Of a stretch of 64,000 nucleotides of DNA, positions 22,973 to 32,984 are shown piece by piece. The stretch is from Flammeovirgaceae bacterium SG7u.111 (GTDB lineage: Bacteria > Bacteroidota > Bacteroidia > Cytophagales > Flammeovirgaceae): contig CP139021.1 in NCBI GenBank assembly GCA_034044135.1, forward strand, positions 4,107,635-4,171,634, read 5' to 3'. Positions within the stretch are counted from its first letter, which is position 1, and every line of letters starts with the position of its first letter. Below the pieces are notes generated by a model that saw nothing but the letters and a program-made list of their open reading frames with translations, was not told where the DNA came from and did no database searches. A program made the translations under genes and the position numbers.

Positions 22973-23827
22973 TTACCAATGCAACCCTTTCCCTTTCAAA
23001 AACTTTAGCAAAAACTCAGGTTCATCGGTTTGAATAATATTTGCCCCTCCAACCACCAACGCTTCAAGTCCTTTTTCATCTTGGGTTTCCCGAATGGCTT
23101 TGTCCACATCCCCCAAGGCATTTATCCACACCCGAGCATTCCTCTCTTTGATCAACTCTACCACGTCTTTTGAATAAAAGCTTGCATCGATATGCACCAC
23201 CGCTGGTTCAAAAAGCGTCAATGCCTTGCCAGCTTCCTTCTCCGAATGCGCTCTGGGCATCAGTGCAAAGTTAGCATCCGCTTTTTTTAGTTTTTTCAAC
23301 ACCCTATAGTCGCTATCAAAAAAGAAAACGATTTCTTCAAAAGAACCACCTTGGATCACTTCAATTATTGGGGCAATATTGGAAGTTTTTAAATCCAAGT
23401 CCACCATGATCTTTCCTTCACAAACAGCCAATGCATCTTCTAAGGTGGGAATCCGGTAGTCGGTCTTTTCTCCATCTTTTAGCAAGAATAAATCTTGTAA
23501 CTCAGCCAAGTACAAGTCTTCTGGTTTCCCCGTCCCATCAGTTGTCCGGTCAATGGTGCCATCGTGCATCAGCACAGGAACTCCATCTTTGCTCACACGT
23601 ACATCTATCTCCACAATATCAAACCCTAGGTCAATAGCATGTTGGATAGCTTCGAGGGAATTTTCTGGGTAAAGCTTGTGAGCAGCTCTGTGCGCAGCGA
23701 CTAAAACCTGCTTAGAAGTTGGATTGAAAAACTCTTTTTTGATGCGCTCAACTTGAGCATAACCTTGATGGGTAGCAAAAAAGAGCAAAAGGCTCAAAAA
23801 AGGTGTAACAAGCGTTAGGTTCTTCAT
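22973..23827 (-). CDS. Secreted glycerophosphodiester phosphodiesterase (GDPD family)
   Basis: The 284-residue protein has a signal peptide (cut after about Ala24, HQGYAQ). It then shows the GDPD catalytic pattern: His46-Arg47 (AAHRAAHKLYPENSLEAI) with Glu55, Glu73 and Asp75 (VEIDVRVSKDG), and His88 (VLMHDGTIDRTTDG). GDPDs hydrolyse glycerophosphodiesters to sn-glycerol-3-phosphate and an alcohol; Ca2+ is the usual cofactor. It is predicted to be periplasmic. The gene starts one base after the stop of the phosphatase gene and is the last of the minus-strand phosphoester cluster. Its exact substrate (phospholipid head groups, teichoic-type polymers or others) is unknown. Confidence 0.92.
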   Translation of the reverse strand: MKNLTLVTPFLSLLLFFATHQGYAQVERIKKEFFNPTSKQVLVAAHRAAHKLYPENSLEAIQHAIDLGFDIVEIDVRVSKDGVPVLMHDGTIDRTTDGTGKPEDLYLAELQDLFLLKDGEKTDYRIPTLEDALAVCEGKIMVDLDLKTSNIAPIIEVIQGGSFEEIVFFFDSDYRVLKKLKKADANFALMPRAHSEKEAGKALTLFEPAVVHIDASFYSKDVVELIKERNARVWINALGDVDKAIRETQDEKGLEALVVGGANIIQTDEPEFLLKFLKGKGLHW

Positions 23828-23828
23828 A

Positions 23829-25193
23829 TCACTTAATTCGTTCTTTAAATTCAGGAATTCTATTGATCAAATTGTTAGAAGCCTCGGGCTGTTTCACCAA
23901 ATCAAAGGCATCGTACAATTGTCCCGCCGCAGTGTAAGCTTCAAACTTCAAGGTATCTCCTTTTATGGAGATAATCTGGAAAAGCTGGGTGTTTTTTGCC
24001 CTCCTATCCATCCACGAATCTTCCGAAACATCATACATTTTAGGACCACTCACCGATACCACATACATCGTCCCTGAAACTTTATCGTTTAGCGAAAAGC
24101 CCGTTGGTACGTTATTCACCATTCCTCTACCGTACGCATGATCATGCCCTTGAAGCACGATATCAACTTTGTATTTATCAAAAATAGGCTTAAAATGTTC
24201 ACGCAATTCTTTGTTGTCTCTGTTCGGTTTGGTAGAGAAAACAGGATAGTGAAAAGTGATAGCCGTCCATTTTTTGGGGTTATTTGACAACACCGAATCC
24301 AACCATACTTTCTGGGCTTCTCTGTATTGTTCAGATTCGTCAATCTGTTCGGCATCCAATGAAATCACCCGTAGGTCTTGGTAGTCGGCAAAATAGCAGA
24401 CTTCTTCTAAGCCAGCAGGGCCGTTGGTAGGTAAGTTAAACTGAGGTCGCCACTGAGGGGAAAGTACCACATCTTTGTATTCGTGGTTGCCAGGAGTCAT
24501 TACACTGGGCACCATTGAGTGTATAAAAGATCCTGCATAGAACCATTCCCCCCATTCCAAATCTCTATCGTGGCGATTGATCAAATCACCGGCATGGAGC
24601 ATAAAATCTACTTTGGGCAAAGTAGTATAAGCTTCCCGAATCACCCTCGACCACATCGACTTTACATCGTTTTGGGCATCGCCAAAGTAGATAAAAGAAA
24701 CCTCATCCTCCACTGTTCCAGCGGTAGTAAATTGAATCCATTCGCTCCAAACTTCTCCTTGTCCCACACGGTAAGCATACCTTGTATTGGGCTGAAGGTT
24801 GTCCATTACAGCAGAATGGTAGTGGGCATAAACCATTGGCTCGTCATCATGCTGATGGTCCAATCGCTCGGTTGCAGCCACAATAGTTCTTGCTGAATCA
24901 TCAAAATCTGAGCCGTGCCCCGCAACCGCAACTTCTACTACCCCCGCAGTAACTGTCGTGTCCGTTCTCCAATTTACCGCCATTGAAGTGGAAGCATCTT
25001 CGGTAAGGTTCAAAATGATGCGATCAGGCGTTGGTGTGGGGAAAAGTATATTTCGAACATGCCTGAAATCGGGATTGTAATCCGTATGGTAATGCTCATG
25101 ATCGTGAGCATGTTCTTTCTGGCAAGCTGAAGTAAATAGCAAGCCAGCAGAAACCCAAATAATTGTTCTTAAACTGAATTGAAAGTTTTTCAT
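23829..25193 (-). CDS. Purple acid phosphatase-like metallophosphoesterase, lipoprotein
   Basis: The 454-residue protein has a lipoprotein signal (Cys24, LLFTSAC). Directly after the lipid Cys is a His-rich stretch (HAHDHEHYH, 28-36) that may bind metal. A fibronectin-III-like domain (about 55-160) precedes the metallophosphatase domain, with GDAQND (171-176), GDLINRHD (202-209), GNHE (235-238), His315 (FHYP) and GHDHAYGRG (349-357). This order is that of purple acid phosphatases. It would act on phosphomonoesters or diesters in the periplasm or at the surface. The ends are conserved and the length is typical. It is tightly followed by the GDPD gene, which suggests stepwise removal of phosphate from diesters. 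Confidence 0.9.
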   Translation of the reverse strand: MKNFQFSLRTIIWVSAGLLFTSACQKEHAHDHEHYHTDYNPDFRHVRNILFPTPTPDRIILNLTEDASTSMAVNWRTDTTVTAGVVEVAVAGHGSDFDDSARTIVAATERLDHQHDDEPMVYAHYHSAVMDNLQPNTRYAYRVGQGEVWSEWIQFTTAGTVEDEVSFIYFGDAQNDVKSMWSRVIREAYTTLPKVDFMLHAGDLINRHDRDLEWGEWFYAGSFIHSMVPSVMTPGNHEYKDVVLSPQWRPQFNLPTNGPAGLEEVCYFADYQDLRVISLDAEQIDESEQYREAQKVWLDSVLSNNPKKWTAITFHYPVFSTKPNRDNKELREHFKPIFDKYKVDIVLQGHDHAYGRGMVNNVPTGFSLNDKVSGTMYVVSVSGPKMYDVSEDSWMDRRAKNTQLFQIISIKGDTLKFEAYTAAGQLYDAFDLVKQPEASNNLINRIPEFKERIK

Positions 25194-25240
25194 ATTGATT
25201 TTGTGAATAATTTAAGCTGTTTGATAAAAATCGGTATAAG

Positions 25241-27139
25241 TTATTTAATAAAAAGCATATTGAAATCAACACTTTCCCATCGCTGGTCATCGGCTAGTCG
25301 GTAATCCAAACGGAGTTTTTGATTCCCATCTGTTTCCACAAATTCGATCTTGATCGGGTGCAATCCTTTTTTCAAGGCAATTGATCCGGGAATGGCGCGA
25401 TAATGATCATCTGAAATTAATTGATCATGAACATAAAATTTCCCGAACTCATCTGCCCTACACCTGAATTGGTAAAGCGCATCGGCGGGCACTTCAATGT
25501 ATCCTTCCAGCACGAGCCCAAACTCATCGCTTCTATCTGCTATCAACCGTACGTCGAAGTCCTTCGCAACCCCTTCTTTCACCACTTTAAGGTTTTCAAA
25601 GTTTGGAATACTATCTTCCCCCCACATTCCCTCGTAGTATTTATAGCTCAGCCCTTTGATGTTTTTCTTCTTTTTAACCGCTTTTAAGTAAGTCGCTTTT
25701 TTATAGTCCTTAAAGAAAGCCTTGGACACTTGCCCCTTCCCATTTTTTAATTGGAAACCAACACTTGAAGTTTCATCTATCGGAATTGCACTTCCATTGT
25801 AGGGTTTATCTACAGATTCAGAATTAACTGAGTAAAACACCTTCGCTTCATCAAACGGGTTATTGATGCTAATTTCCTGGTTATCGGCAAACAAATCAGT
25901 TGTTGGGAAAAAGTAATCGGGCTCGCTTGCTTCTAGTTTGATCACCTTATCTCCTTCAAGTTTTAAGTCAGAATAATCTTCTCTCTCAAACTTCATTTCC
26001 CAGTGGAACTGAAGCAATGCTTTTTCGTCTTGGCTCAGCGGTGTAGAAGATGCTAAAGTTATTTCAAAGGTCTTTTCAGAACTTGGCTCAAGTTCAATAG
26101 TACTTTTGGACGGACTGATTTCAAATTTGTGTTGGTGGAAAAAAGACAGGTCTATCAAAAGCTTGTTTTCTGATTTGTTTTTGAACTTCAAATAAAGCGT
26201 TCCTTCCTCAAACGCCTCCCCTTCATTGGTAAGAAGCAAATGTTCAAAAGAAGTATTTTCAAGCATTGCATCAGCCAACTTTCTCGTTTCAGCATTGCTG
26301 ATATCATGATCCAGCACGCCGTCGAGCTTAAGGTTTGCCATCACCGGCCCTTCATCCGCCATAGTTACCCAAGTAATATGGTCGTACTCTCCAAACCTGT
26401 GACCCCGCAAAGCACTGCCACCACCCGTTGTACCCAACACATAGTAATTATGATTCAACCTTTTCTCGTGAAGGTAATGGTGGGTATGCCCTGCCAAAAC
26501 CGTGTATTTTCTATCAGCTATTGCATCTTCTATTTCCTTGAAACGTCCTTTGGTATCGTAGTTCCAAATGGGGTGGTGTACCAATAAAAAAGTCCATTTT
26601 GCATCTTTGTTTTCAGCTATGGTATTGAGCACATAATCACGCTGCTCTTCAGAAATATTGAAGTCATCGTCGTCGTTGCTATCCATAATTACAAACAACA
26701 CATCTTTGTAGGTAAAGGAGTAAAACCGCCTTCCATAACGCTTTTCCCATTCTAGCTGCATCGTTTTGTTGGAAATATCATGGTTGCCGGGCAGGTAAAA
26801 AAAAGGCACTTTCAATCTGCCTATAATACCATTCATTTCTTCCCATTCTTTGTTTATTTGAGTTGAATCTTGGGTATAGCCTTGGATCAAATCTCCTACG
26901 CTCACCACAAACTCAGGCATCATTAAATTGAGCTTGTCAATTCCTTTTTCAAATATCCCCGGTCTTGCTCCTCCCGTTCTGTCCGAAACAATGGCAAATT
27001 GGAAATTAGCTGGGTTATTGTAAAACTGGGTATTGGTCCACGGTTTCTTTGCTGTTTCTACTTCGCTTTTGAAAATAGCATCTTGGGCATAAACTTTTCC
27101 CAACAAGAGGAAGAAAAGAAAGAGTAACGTTTTTTTCAT
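25241..27139 (-). CDS. Secreted metallophosphoesterase with C-terminal PA14-like domain
   Basis: The 632-residue product has a signal peptide (cut near Ala18-Gln19), then a calcineurin-like phosphoesterase domain: SDRTGG (52-57), GDL (82-84), GNHD (118-121), His188-His189 and GHTH (217-220). A beta-rich linker follows (about 290-480). The end (about 490-632) resembles a PA14 domain: GLSYKYYEGMWG, YIEVPADALYQFRCRADEFG and KKGLHPIKIEF are the typical strands. PA14 domains often bind carbohydrate, so the enzyme may act on glycan-linked phosphate. It lies between the SusD-like gene and the phosphatase gene on the same strand. Substrate cannot be read from sequence. Confidence 0.88.
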   Translation of the reverse strand: MKKTLLFLFFLLLGKVYAQDAIFKSEVETAKKPWTNTQFYNNPANFQFAIVSDRTGGARPGIFEKGIDKLNLMMPEFVVSVGDLIQGYTQDSTQINKEWEEMNGIIGRLKVPFFYLPGNHDISNKTMQLEWEKRYGRRFYSFTYKDVLFVIMDSNDDDDFNISEEQRDYVLNTIAENKDAKWTFLLVHHPIWNYDTKGRFKEIEDAIADRKYTVLAGHTHHYLHEKRLNHNYYVLGTTGGGSALRGHRFGEYDHITWVTMADEGPVMANLKLDGVLDHDISNAETRKLADAMLENTSFEHLLLTNEGEAFEEGTLYLKFKNKSENKLLIDLSFFHQHKFEISPSKSTIELEPSSEKTFEITLASSTPLSQDEKALLQFHWEMKFEREDYSDLKLEGDKVIKLEASEPDYFFPTTDLFADNQEISINNPFDEAKVFYSVNSESVDKPYNGSAIPIDETSSVGFQLKNGKGQVSKAFFKDYKKATYLKAVKKKKNIKGLSYKYYEGMWGEDSIPNFENLKVVKEGVAKDFDVRLIADRSDEFGLVLEGYIEVPADALYQFRCRADEFGKFYVHDQLISDDHYRAIPGSIALKKGLHPIKIEFVETDGNQKLRLDYRLADDQRWESVDFNMLFIK

Positions 27140-27161
27140 AAGATCAGAGGTTGTTGAAATG

Positions 27162-27191
27162 AAAAAAGCGGGAGAGCAAAACGCCCCCCGC
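27162..27191 (-). terminator. Intrinsic terminator after the second susD
   Basis: GCGGG (27168-27172) pairs with CCCGC (27187-27191); read on the minus strand the hairpin is followed by six T residues (A at 27162-27167). It separates the susCD transcript from the metallophosphoesterase gene, which may be read through or have its own promoter. Confidence 0.7.
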
Positions 27192-27214
27192 CATACTTGA
27201 TAAAGTTAAATATA

Positions 27215-28852
27215 TTACCACGGATTGTTCATGCCTTGGAGCAACCAAGGCTTAGACCAAGCACTGTTTTTTCCGTCTGTTCTGGAATAGTTTGTTTCTT
27301 CAAGATTTTCCAGTGCCGCTTCGAAATTCGTAGGGTTTTTATCCCTCGTATCGCTAGAGTAGTAGAACCTTACTGGTAGCTTTTCCCTCTTGGCTTTTGG
27401 TCCAGCTTCTAACTGGGGGAAGCCCGTTCTGCGGTAATCACTCCACGACTCTGTAGCCGAACCCCAGCTTGCAATCCATTTTTGAGTCATCAATTGCTCC
27501 AAAGAATTGTCAAATGTAACTTCTGCTTGGGCTATATACGCATCGTAATCATCAACCACACCCCAAAATTCGAAAGATGATTTGACAGCCGCTTCATAAT
27601 GAGTTTTGGCATCGCCGGTGCTCCACCCTTTTAGCGCAGCCTCTGCAAATAGGAAACTTACCTCAGTAGCCGAAATCAAACGAGCTTTCAAAAGCTCTCC
27701 GTTAGCATCTTTGTAGATATCGTTCAAATACGATACATGAGGATTGTATGAGTTTTGACCCGGAGTTGGGTTTAAATTGTACCAAGATGGGTTTGCACCT
27801 ATGCTCGGAGGAATGCCCACGTATTCATCGTCGGTATCGTAAAGTGTTTCTGCGGGGATCATATCAGGATGTATGTATCTTTTACCATCTTCCCTCACCT
27901 CATCGGTTCCAGCAGGCAATGAAGCATCAACTACCAATGGAATTTCTACTTTATTAGCCCAAACACTCAACCTCGGATCGCTCAGCCCTTGAAGCGTTTC
28001 TACAATCGTCCCACACATTTTTATTCTTCTGAACCCACTTCCACTTGCATCGTACACCCAGTTAGATGGCCAAGAGTCGGCAGCGCTATTGCCCACAAAA
28101 TCCATCATGGCATCTTCAGAATTATCACTAATAAACACACCCGAAGCATAAATCCCTTCCACTCCACTTTTGGCAAAACTTGGATCTTTCTCCGAGAACC
28201 TCATGTAATACCTAAGTAGCAAAGAATTGGCAAATTTTCTCCACATCATTGGCTCATCGTGCAAATACAAATCTGCATCGCCCATGGTAGCTGTATATTC
28301 ATCCTTATTTTTAGAAAGTAAGACACTTGCCTCTTTCAAGGTTTCGATGATTCCTTTGTAAATCGTTTCTTGGGAATCGTACGCTGGCAATAAGTTGTCT
28401 TCACCGCCAAGGTTGCCATTGAGTGCATTAGTATAAGGAGCATCTCCCCATAGGTCGGCAATTTGCCCAAACAAGAAAGCTTCCATCACTTTGGAAACAC
28501 CCATTTGGAACTCCCAGCCCAAATTTTCTGCATTTACATACGCCTTTTGGTTAGTTCTGAGAGTATTGTAATAAAAGCTCCAGCTTTGGTCCGACCAGTC
28601 ATAGTCGTTGTGCCCGGTAGCCCAAGCATCTTTTTGAGTATGCTGCATCACACCTGCCAAGTCACCAAAGCCTAGGTTTACATAGGTTTTACCTGTTTCA
28701 CTCAAAACGGTGGAGAGCAAAAAGTTTGGATTAGCAGATGAAGGAGGAATCCCATTAGGGTTCAAGTTCAGCTCTGTAAGGTCTTTACAAGAGGAAAAAA
28801 GCAATGCAACTAGAACTATGGTTGCAAGTATATTTTTATTAAATGATTTCAT
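27215..28852 (-). CDS. susD: SusD-like lipoprotein (phosphoester locus)
   Basis: The 545-residue product has a lipoprotein signal (Cys22, LLFSSC) followed by KDLTELNLNPNGIPPSSANPNFLLS, a pattern of the SusD_2-type subfamily. The C-terminal part carries EQLMTQKWIASWG and ESWSDYRRTGFPQLE, also typical. SusD-type proteins deliver ligand to a SusC channel; here the partner is the STN-containing SusC at 29198-32863. Compared with the alginate SusD it belongs to a different branch and is of standard length. Ligand is unknown; the phosphatases downstream suggest a phosphorylated compound. Confidence 0.9.
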   Translation of the reverse strand: MKSFNKNILATIVLVALLFSSCKDLTELNLNPNGIPPSSANPNFLLSTVLSETGKTYVNLGFGDLAGVMQHTQKDAWATGHNDYDWSDQSWSFYYNTLRTNQKAYVNAENLGWEFQMGVSKVMEAFLFGQIADLWGDAPYTNALNGNLGGEDNLLPAYDSQETIYKGIIETLKEASVLLSKNKDEYTATMGDADLYLHDEPMMWRKFANSLLLRYYMRFSEKDPSFAKSGVEGIYASGVFISDNSEDAMMDFVGNSAADSWPSNWVYDASGSGFRRIKMCGTIVETLQGLSDPRLSVWANKVEIPLVVDASLPAGTDEVREDGKRYIHPDMIPAETLYDTDDEYVGIPPSIGANPSWYNLNPTPGQNSYNPHVSYLNDIYKDANGELLKARLISATEVSFLFAEAALKGWSTGDAKTHYEAAVKSSFEFWGVVDDYDAYIAQAEVTFDNSLEQLMTQKWIASWGSATESWSDYRRTGFPQLEAGPKAKREKLPVRFYYSSDTRDKNPTNFEAALENLEETNYSRTDGKNSAWSKPWLLQGMNNPW

Positions 28853-29197
28853 TTTTGTATTATTTTTTACTTCAAAGAATATTAATCAGTGTAGCTAAAT
28901 TATTGAGCTCTTATATTCGCTCATTACCCCTATTTATAGATCTTAGTGACGGTTTCTGGTTTCGAGTTACTGGTTTCTGGCTCTGAGTTTTCTAATCACG
29001 AATTCCAAGATGTACATCCTGATATCATAAAAGTTGAAACTCAGAAATTAAAATCCGTTTAAAATACATGTTCTAACATTTTTCCTTTTGAAAACTAGTA
29101 ACAAGAAACTAGCAACTGGCAACTTTTAATTAGAGTAAAAACAAAGGATTTCAAAAATCACCGAATACTTAGCTTACAATATAATTGAAATTGATCC
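28853..29197. other. Unusually long susC-susD gap holding repeat-like sequence
   Basis: The 345-base gap has no coding frame of note. It contains two diverging arms made of GTTTCTGG, GTTACTGG and CTAGTAAC units: 28951-28992 on one side and 29091-29123 on the other, in opposite orientation. CTGAGTTTTC near 28983 also pairs with GAAACTCAG near 29036. susC and susD genes normally lie within tens of bases, so this spacing is notable. Confidence 0.5.
28951..29123. repeat. Degenerate inverted repeat of GTTTCTGG/CTAGTAAC units
   Basis: The left arm (GGTTTCTGGTTTCGAGTTAC...) and right arm (AAAACTAGTAACAAGAAACT...) are imperfect complements about 100 bases apart. The same units form the inverted repeat at 2113-2172, so the sequence is repeated in the genome rather than local chance. 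It has no coding content and no transposase nearby. Confidence 0.55.
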
Positions 29198-32100
29198 TTA
29201 GAAATTAAGAGATAACTTGGCTCCTACCGGCATCACCCATGGAGTTACATTGTAGCGCTCGATGCCCTGCTTGAAAGTACTGCCGCTCCCTTGTGTTCCA
29301 GCTTCTGGCTGGAAAGCCATTTCTGGGTCTATACCAACTTTTGCCTTTGTCCATATCATGATATTTCTGCTGAAAAGAGATACCGTTGCATTTTGGATTT
29401 TTGCTTTGGCAAGCATGGCTTTTGGTAAAGAATAGCTCAATGAAACCTCTCTAAGTTTGATGAAAGAAGCATCGAACAAAGCAGGTTTGGTAAAGCTCCA
29501 TGGGTAGTTATCTTGGAAGCGGATGTACTTCGTTCCTTCCCCACCAAGGTTTTCCTTATAGCCTACGAAATTCCCTTCGTCGTCAAACTCTTCGATCACA
29601 CCTGGGTTGAAAACCCCATCGTTAAGTGTAATCCCACCTTCGGTATGTTCGAACCCACCCAGATCGGCAGTCGGTCCACCTACTATATTGATTCCATCTA
29701 TGATCAATTGATCAGCATTGTCTTTCAAGTACTGAGGGAGATCAGCAGGGTCTCCATCGTACTTAATAGTGTTGTCGATGAAGCGTTGGGAATGAAGATC
29801 GGACTCTCCGTAACGATATGTTTGAGAAACAAATTCGCCTCCATTTCTCCAGTCGAAGCTGGCAGTAAGAGTAAAACTCTTGTATGAAACAGAAGTCTGC
29901 ATCCCAAGAATAAAGTCTGGATTGAAATTACCAATTTTGTTTTTGGTTTGCTCAGCGTTGATATCATTCCAGCCACCATCTTCATCTAGAATTGGGTATC
30001 CAAAATAAGGAGAATTTGGATCTTCTACAGTTACCAACTCTCTGTCGTAAATATCGCCGATAGTCTCACCTTCAAAAGTCCATGCCCCACCTTTTGCATC
30101 AGTCCATAGTACGTAGCGTTCAATTCCTTCTGTTAATTTCTCAATCTTAGTTCTGTTTTGGGTCAAGTTGAAGTTCAAGTCCCAAACAAGGTCAGAATTT
30201 TGAATTGGCGTAACCCCCAACATCAATTCCCAACCTTTGCTTGAAAGTAAGCCAGCGTTGATCTGCTTGCTTGAATACCCCGATTCGATAGGAATGCCAA
30301 TAGGCAAAATCTGGTTCTCATTTTCCAAGGTATAATACGTTCCTTCAAACCTCAATCGACTTTGGAAAAAGCCTAAATCAATACCTACTTCAGTAGAAGT
30401 TGCCCTTTCTGGCTTCAAGTCAGGAGTAAGCAGGCTAGATGGAACTGCCAAACGGGTTACATTGCCCCAAGCGTCTACATTTGAAAGTACTGGATCAAGC
30501 TTGTAAGGATCAGTATCGTTACCAACCTGTGCCCAACCAGCTCTTACTTTAATCAGATTGAATGAACTTGGCAAGTCTACCATTTCATTTATTAGAGCAC
30601 TCATAGAAACAGAAGGGTAGAAATATGACCTGTTCTCTTCGGGTAACGTACTCGACCAATCGTTCCTTCCTGCTACATCAAGGTAGAGCATGTCTTTGAA
30701 GCCAAAAGAAGCCATTCCAAATACACTGTAAATAGCTTTCTCGTACCAGTAGCTGCTAGATTGTAGCGCATCGGGGTGAATATTTGAAAGATTGTACAAC
30801 CCTGGTGTGATCAAGCCAAGCCCTCTACTTTGGGTTTGATTGGTTACATTGGTACCATGCTGGTACATCATGTTTCCTCCTAAAGAAGCCATCACATCAA
30901 AAACCCCAACCTTTTTGTTGTAAGAAAGCAACAACTCAGTATTTCTTTCCAGCCTCGAAAGGTTTGCTAAGCCATAAATACCATTTGCATCTTCAGTATA
31001 ACTCTTGGCTATTTTAGTTTCTCTTTGCTCATTAAATTGGTCGTGAGAATACTTAGCCCTTACACTAAGTTCGTTTGTGATATCCCACTGTGCATTCAAA
31101 TTTCCAAATACCCTGTTTCTTACAAAAGCATTGTTTGCCTCATAAGCCAAAAAGTAAGGGTTGTTGTAATCGCCTATCGCTTGCGAGCGTTGCTGAATTC
31201 CTTCCTGGCCAGGTACCCAATATTGCTCCAAGTCCTTCATATCGATATGGGGAGCAACGTCATACATAGCTTGCAACGGATTAGCTCCTCTGTTTCCCGC
31301 TGGTCTATTGTTCGAATTGCTTCTGCCAATATTCACATTTGCACCAATAAACACCTTCTTGGTAAGCTGGTATTTTGTATTGATGTTTAAGGTGTTTCTG
31401 AATAAGTCCGAGTTTGGAATGATACCCCTGTTGGTCATATTGGTAAAAGACAACCTGTACGAAAGTTGATCATCAATATTGGCAATAGCGATATTGTTGG
31501 TCGAAGTAATTCCCGTTTGCACAAAATCCTTGTAACGGTCAGGATGGGAAGTCAACTCGTATGGTATCGGATCACCATTTTCGTCTAACTTACTGTTCCA
31601 TTGCACAGCACTATAGCCCTTGTCCAGCTCAGGGCCTACCCATGCCGAAGAACCTTCGTTTATCTCCAAAGGTCCAGAAAATGGGTTGCTATCGGGAGTA
31701 TAAGGGCGCTCGCCTGTGGCAAACGTGTTGTGCATATCTAAAAACTTGTAAGGTCTGTCAAACACCGTACTTGAGTTAACAGAAACTCCCAGCCCGTTAC
31801 TTTTCTTTCCCTTTTTGGTGGTAATGAGCACTACTCCATTACCCGCTCTTGAACCGTACAAAGCAGCTGCACTTGGCCCTTTCAACACCGAAATGTTTTC
31901 AATATCATCAGGGTTGATGTCAGAAATTGCATTACCATAATCTACCACATTTCTCCTTCCAATTTCCTGAGTGTTATTGAGCGAGCTATTTACAGGTACT
32001 CCATCAATTACGTACAAAGGTTGGTTGTCGCTATTTAGAGAAGTAGCACCACGGATGATCATACTCACCGATGATCCAGCTGAGCCTCCAGTTGAGTTGA

Positions 32101-32863
32101 TTACCACGCCAGGCACACGCCCCGCCAAAGAGTTCAATACATTCTCTTGGTTAACATGAGTAAGGTCTCCGCCATCTACGTTGCCTACCGCATAGCCCAA
32201 AGATTTTTGTTCACGTTCGATGCCCAAAGCAGTTACCACTACCTCTTGCAAAGCTTTCACATCGGCTGCAAGGTTGATATTCACTTCTGTTTGTGAGCCA
32301 ACTGGCACTTCTTGCGGGATAAAACCTACAGAACTAAAAACCAAAACGGCTTCTCGGTTAGGAACATTAAGCGAATAGTTTCCATCAATATCAGAAATAG
32401 TACCGATAGTAGTCCCTTTTATAAGAATGTTCACACCGGGAAGACCCTCACTATCTTCTTCAGAAATAACTTTTCCCGATACTTTGATAGCCTGTACAGG
32501 AGATTTTTGCTGAATCGATTTCCCTTTAACTATAATTGTTTTGTTAATTGCTTTGAAATCAAGGTTAGCTTGAACGGCAACTTCAACCAACAGGTCATAC
32601 AGATTTCCTTTTCTTTGGATATTGATGTTTTTTGAAAGAAGAGGGCTTATTCCATCTTCGTACACAAATGAAAACCCTGTCTTTTTTGTAATTTCTTTAA
32701 ATACTAAATTAACCGAACCATTATAATTCCGCACTTGGATTTTGACTTCTTTTAATTCGTTATTGCCTGGAGCAGCTTGAGCGTTGCCCACTACTCCCCA
32801 GAAGAAAAGCAGCAATAACAGCAGATGCTTGATTTTTTTTTCCTCAAGTAATAATTGTTTCAT
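29198..32863 (-). CDS. susC: SusC-family TonB-dependent transducer with N-terminal STN domain
   Basis: The 1221-residue protein has a signal peptide, then an STN (secretin/TonB short N-terminal) domain at about 35-110 (VKIQVRNYNGSVNLVFKEI...). A carboxypeptidase-regulatory-like domain, a TonB-box-like EVVVTALGIERE and a plug with PLYVIDGVPV and YGSRAGNGVVLITTKKG follow, then a large barrel ending in KLSLNF. The STN domain is the part that contacts a FecR-type anti-sigma factor, and such a gene lies immediately upstream. The protein should therefore import its ligand and also signal its presence. The start at 32863 is preferred because it gives a clean signal peptide (KHLLLLLLFFWG) and avoids overlap with the fecR gene; a longer frame reaches 32995. 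Substrate is inferred only from the neighbouring phosphatases. Confidence 0.93.
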   Translation of the reverse strand: MKQLLLEEKKIKHLLLLLLFFWGVVGNAQAAPGNNELKEVKIQVRNYNGSVNLVFKEITKKTGFSFVYEDGISPLLSKNINIQRKGNLYDLLVEVAVQANLDFKAINKTIIVKGKSIQQKSPVQAIKVSGKVISEEDSEGLPGVNILIKGTTIGTISDIDGNYSLNVPNREAVLVFSSVGFIPQEVPVGSQTEVNINLAADVKALQEVVVTALGIEREQKSLGYAVGNVDGGDLTHVNQENVLNSLAGRVPGVVINSTGGSAGSSVSMIIRGATSLNSDNQPLYVIDGVPVNSSLNNTQEIGRRNVVDYGNAISDINPDDIENISVLKGPSAAALYGSRAGNGVVLITTKKGKKSNGLGVSVNSSTVFDRPYKFLDMHNTFATGERPYTPDSNPFSGPLEINEGSSAWVGPELDKGYSAVQWNSKLDENGDPIPYELTSHPDRYKDFVQTGITSTNNIAIANIDDQLSYRLSFTNMTNRGIIPNSDLFRNTLNINTKYQLTKKVFIGANVNIGRSNSNNRPAGNRGANPLQAMYDVAPHIDMKDLEQYWVPGQEGIQQRSQAIGDYNNPYFLAYEANNAFVRNRVFGNLNAQWDITNELSVRAKYSHDQFNEQRETKIAKSYTEDANGIYGLANLSRLERNTELLLSYNKKVGVFDVMASLGGNMMYQHGTNVTNQTQSRGLGLITPGLYNLSNIHPDALQSSSYWYEKAIYSVFGMASFGFKDMLYLDVAGRNDWSSTLPEENRSYFYPSVSMSALINEMVDLPSSFNLIKVRAGWAQVGNDTDPYKLDPVLSNVDAWGNVTRLAVPSSLLTPDLKPERATSTEVGIDLGFFQSRLRFEGTYYTLENENQILPIGIPIESGYSSKQINAGLLSSKGWELMLGVTPIQNSDLVWDLNFNLTQNRTKIEKLTEGIERYVLWTDAKGGAWTFEGETIGDIYDRELVTVEDPNSPYFGYPILDEDGGWNDINAEQTKNKIGNFNPDFILGMQTSVSYKSFTLTASFDWRNGGEFVSQTYRYGESDLHSQRFIDNTIKYDGDPADLPQYLKDNADQLIIDGINIVGGPTADLGGFEHTEGGITLNDGVFNPGVIEEFDDEGNFVGYKENLGGEGTKYIRFQDNYPWSFTKPALFDASFIKLREVSLSYSLPKAMLAKAKIQNATVSLFSRNIMIWTKAKVGIDPEMAFQPEAGTQGSGSTFKQGIERYNVTPWVMPVGAKLSLNF

Positions 32864-32984
32864 AATTTTAAATCGTTTTTTAAACAGTTGATTAAAAAGC
32901 ATTTGCCACGAAACCGAAGTCTGAAACCGCCAAATTTTAGTACTTCGGCTAGTGGCATTTTTTTTAGTTAATAATGTGAAAGGT

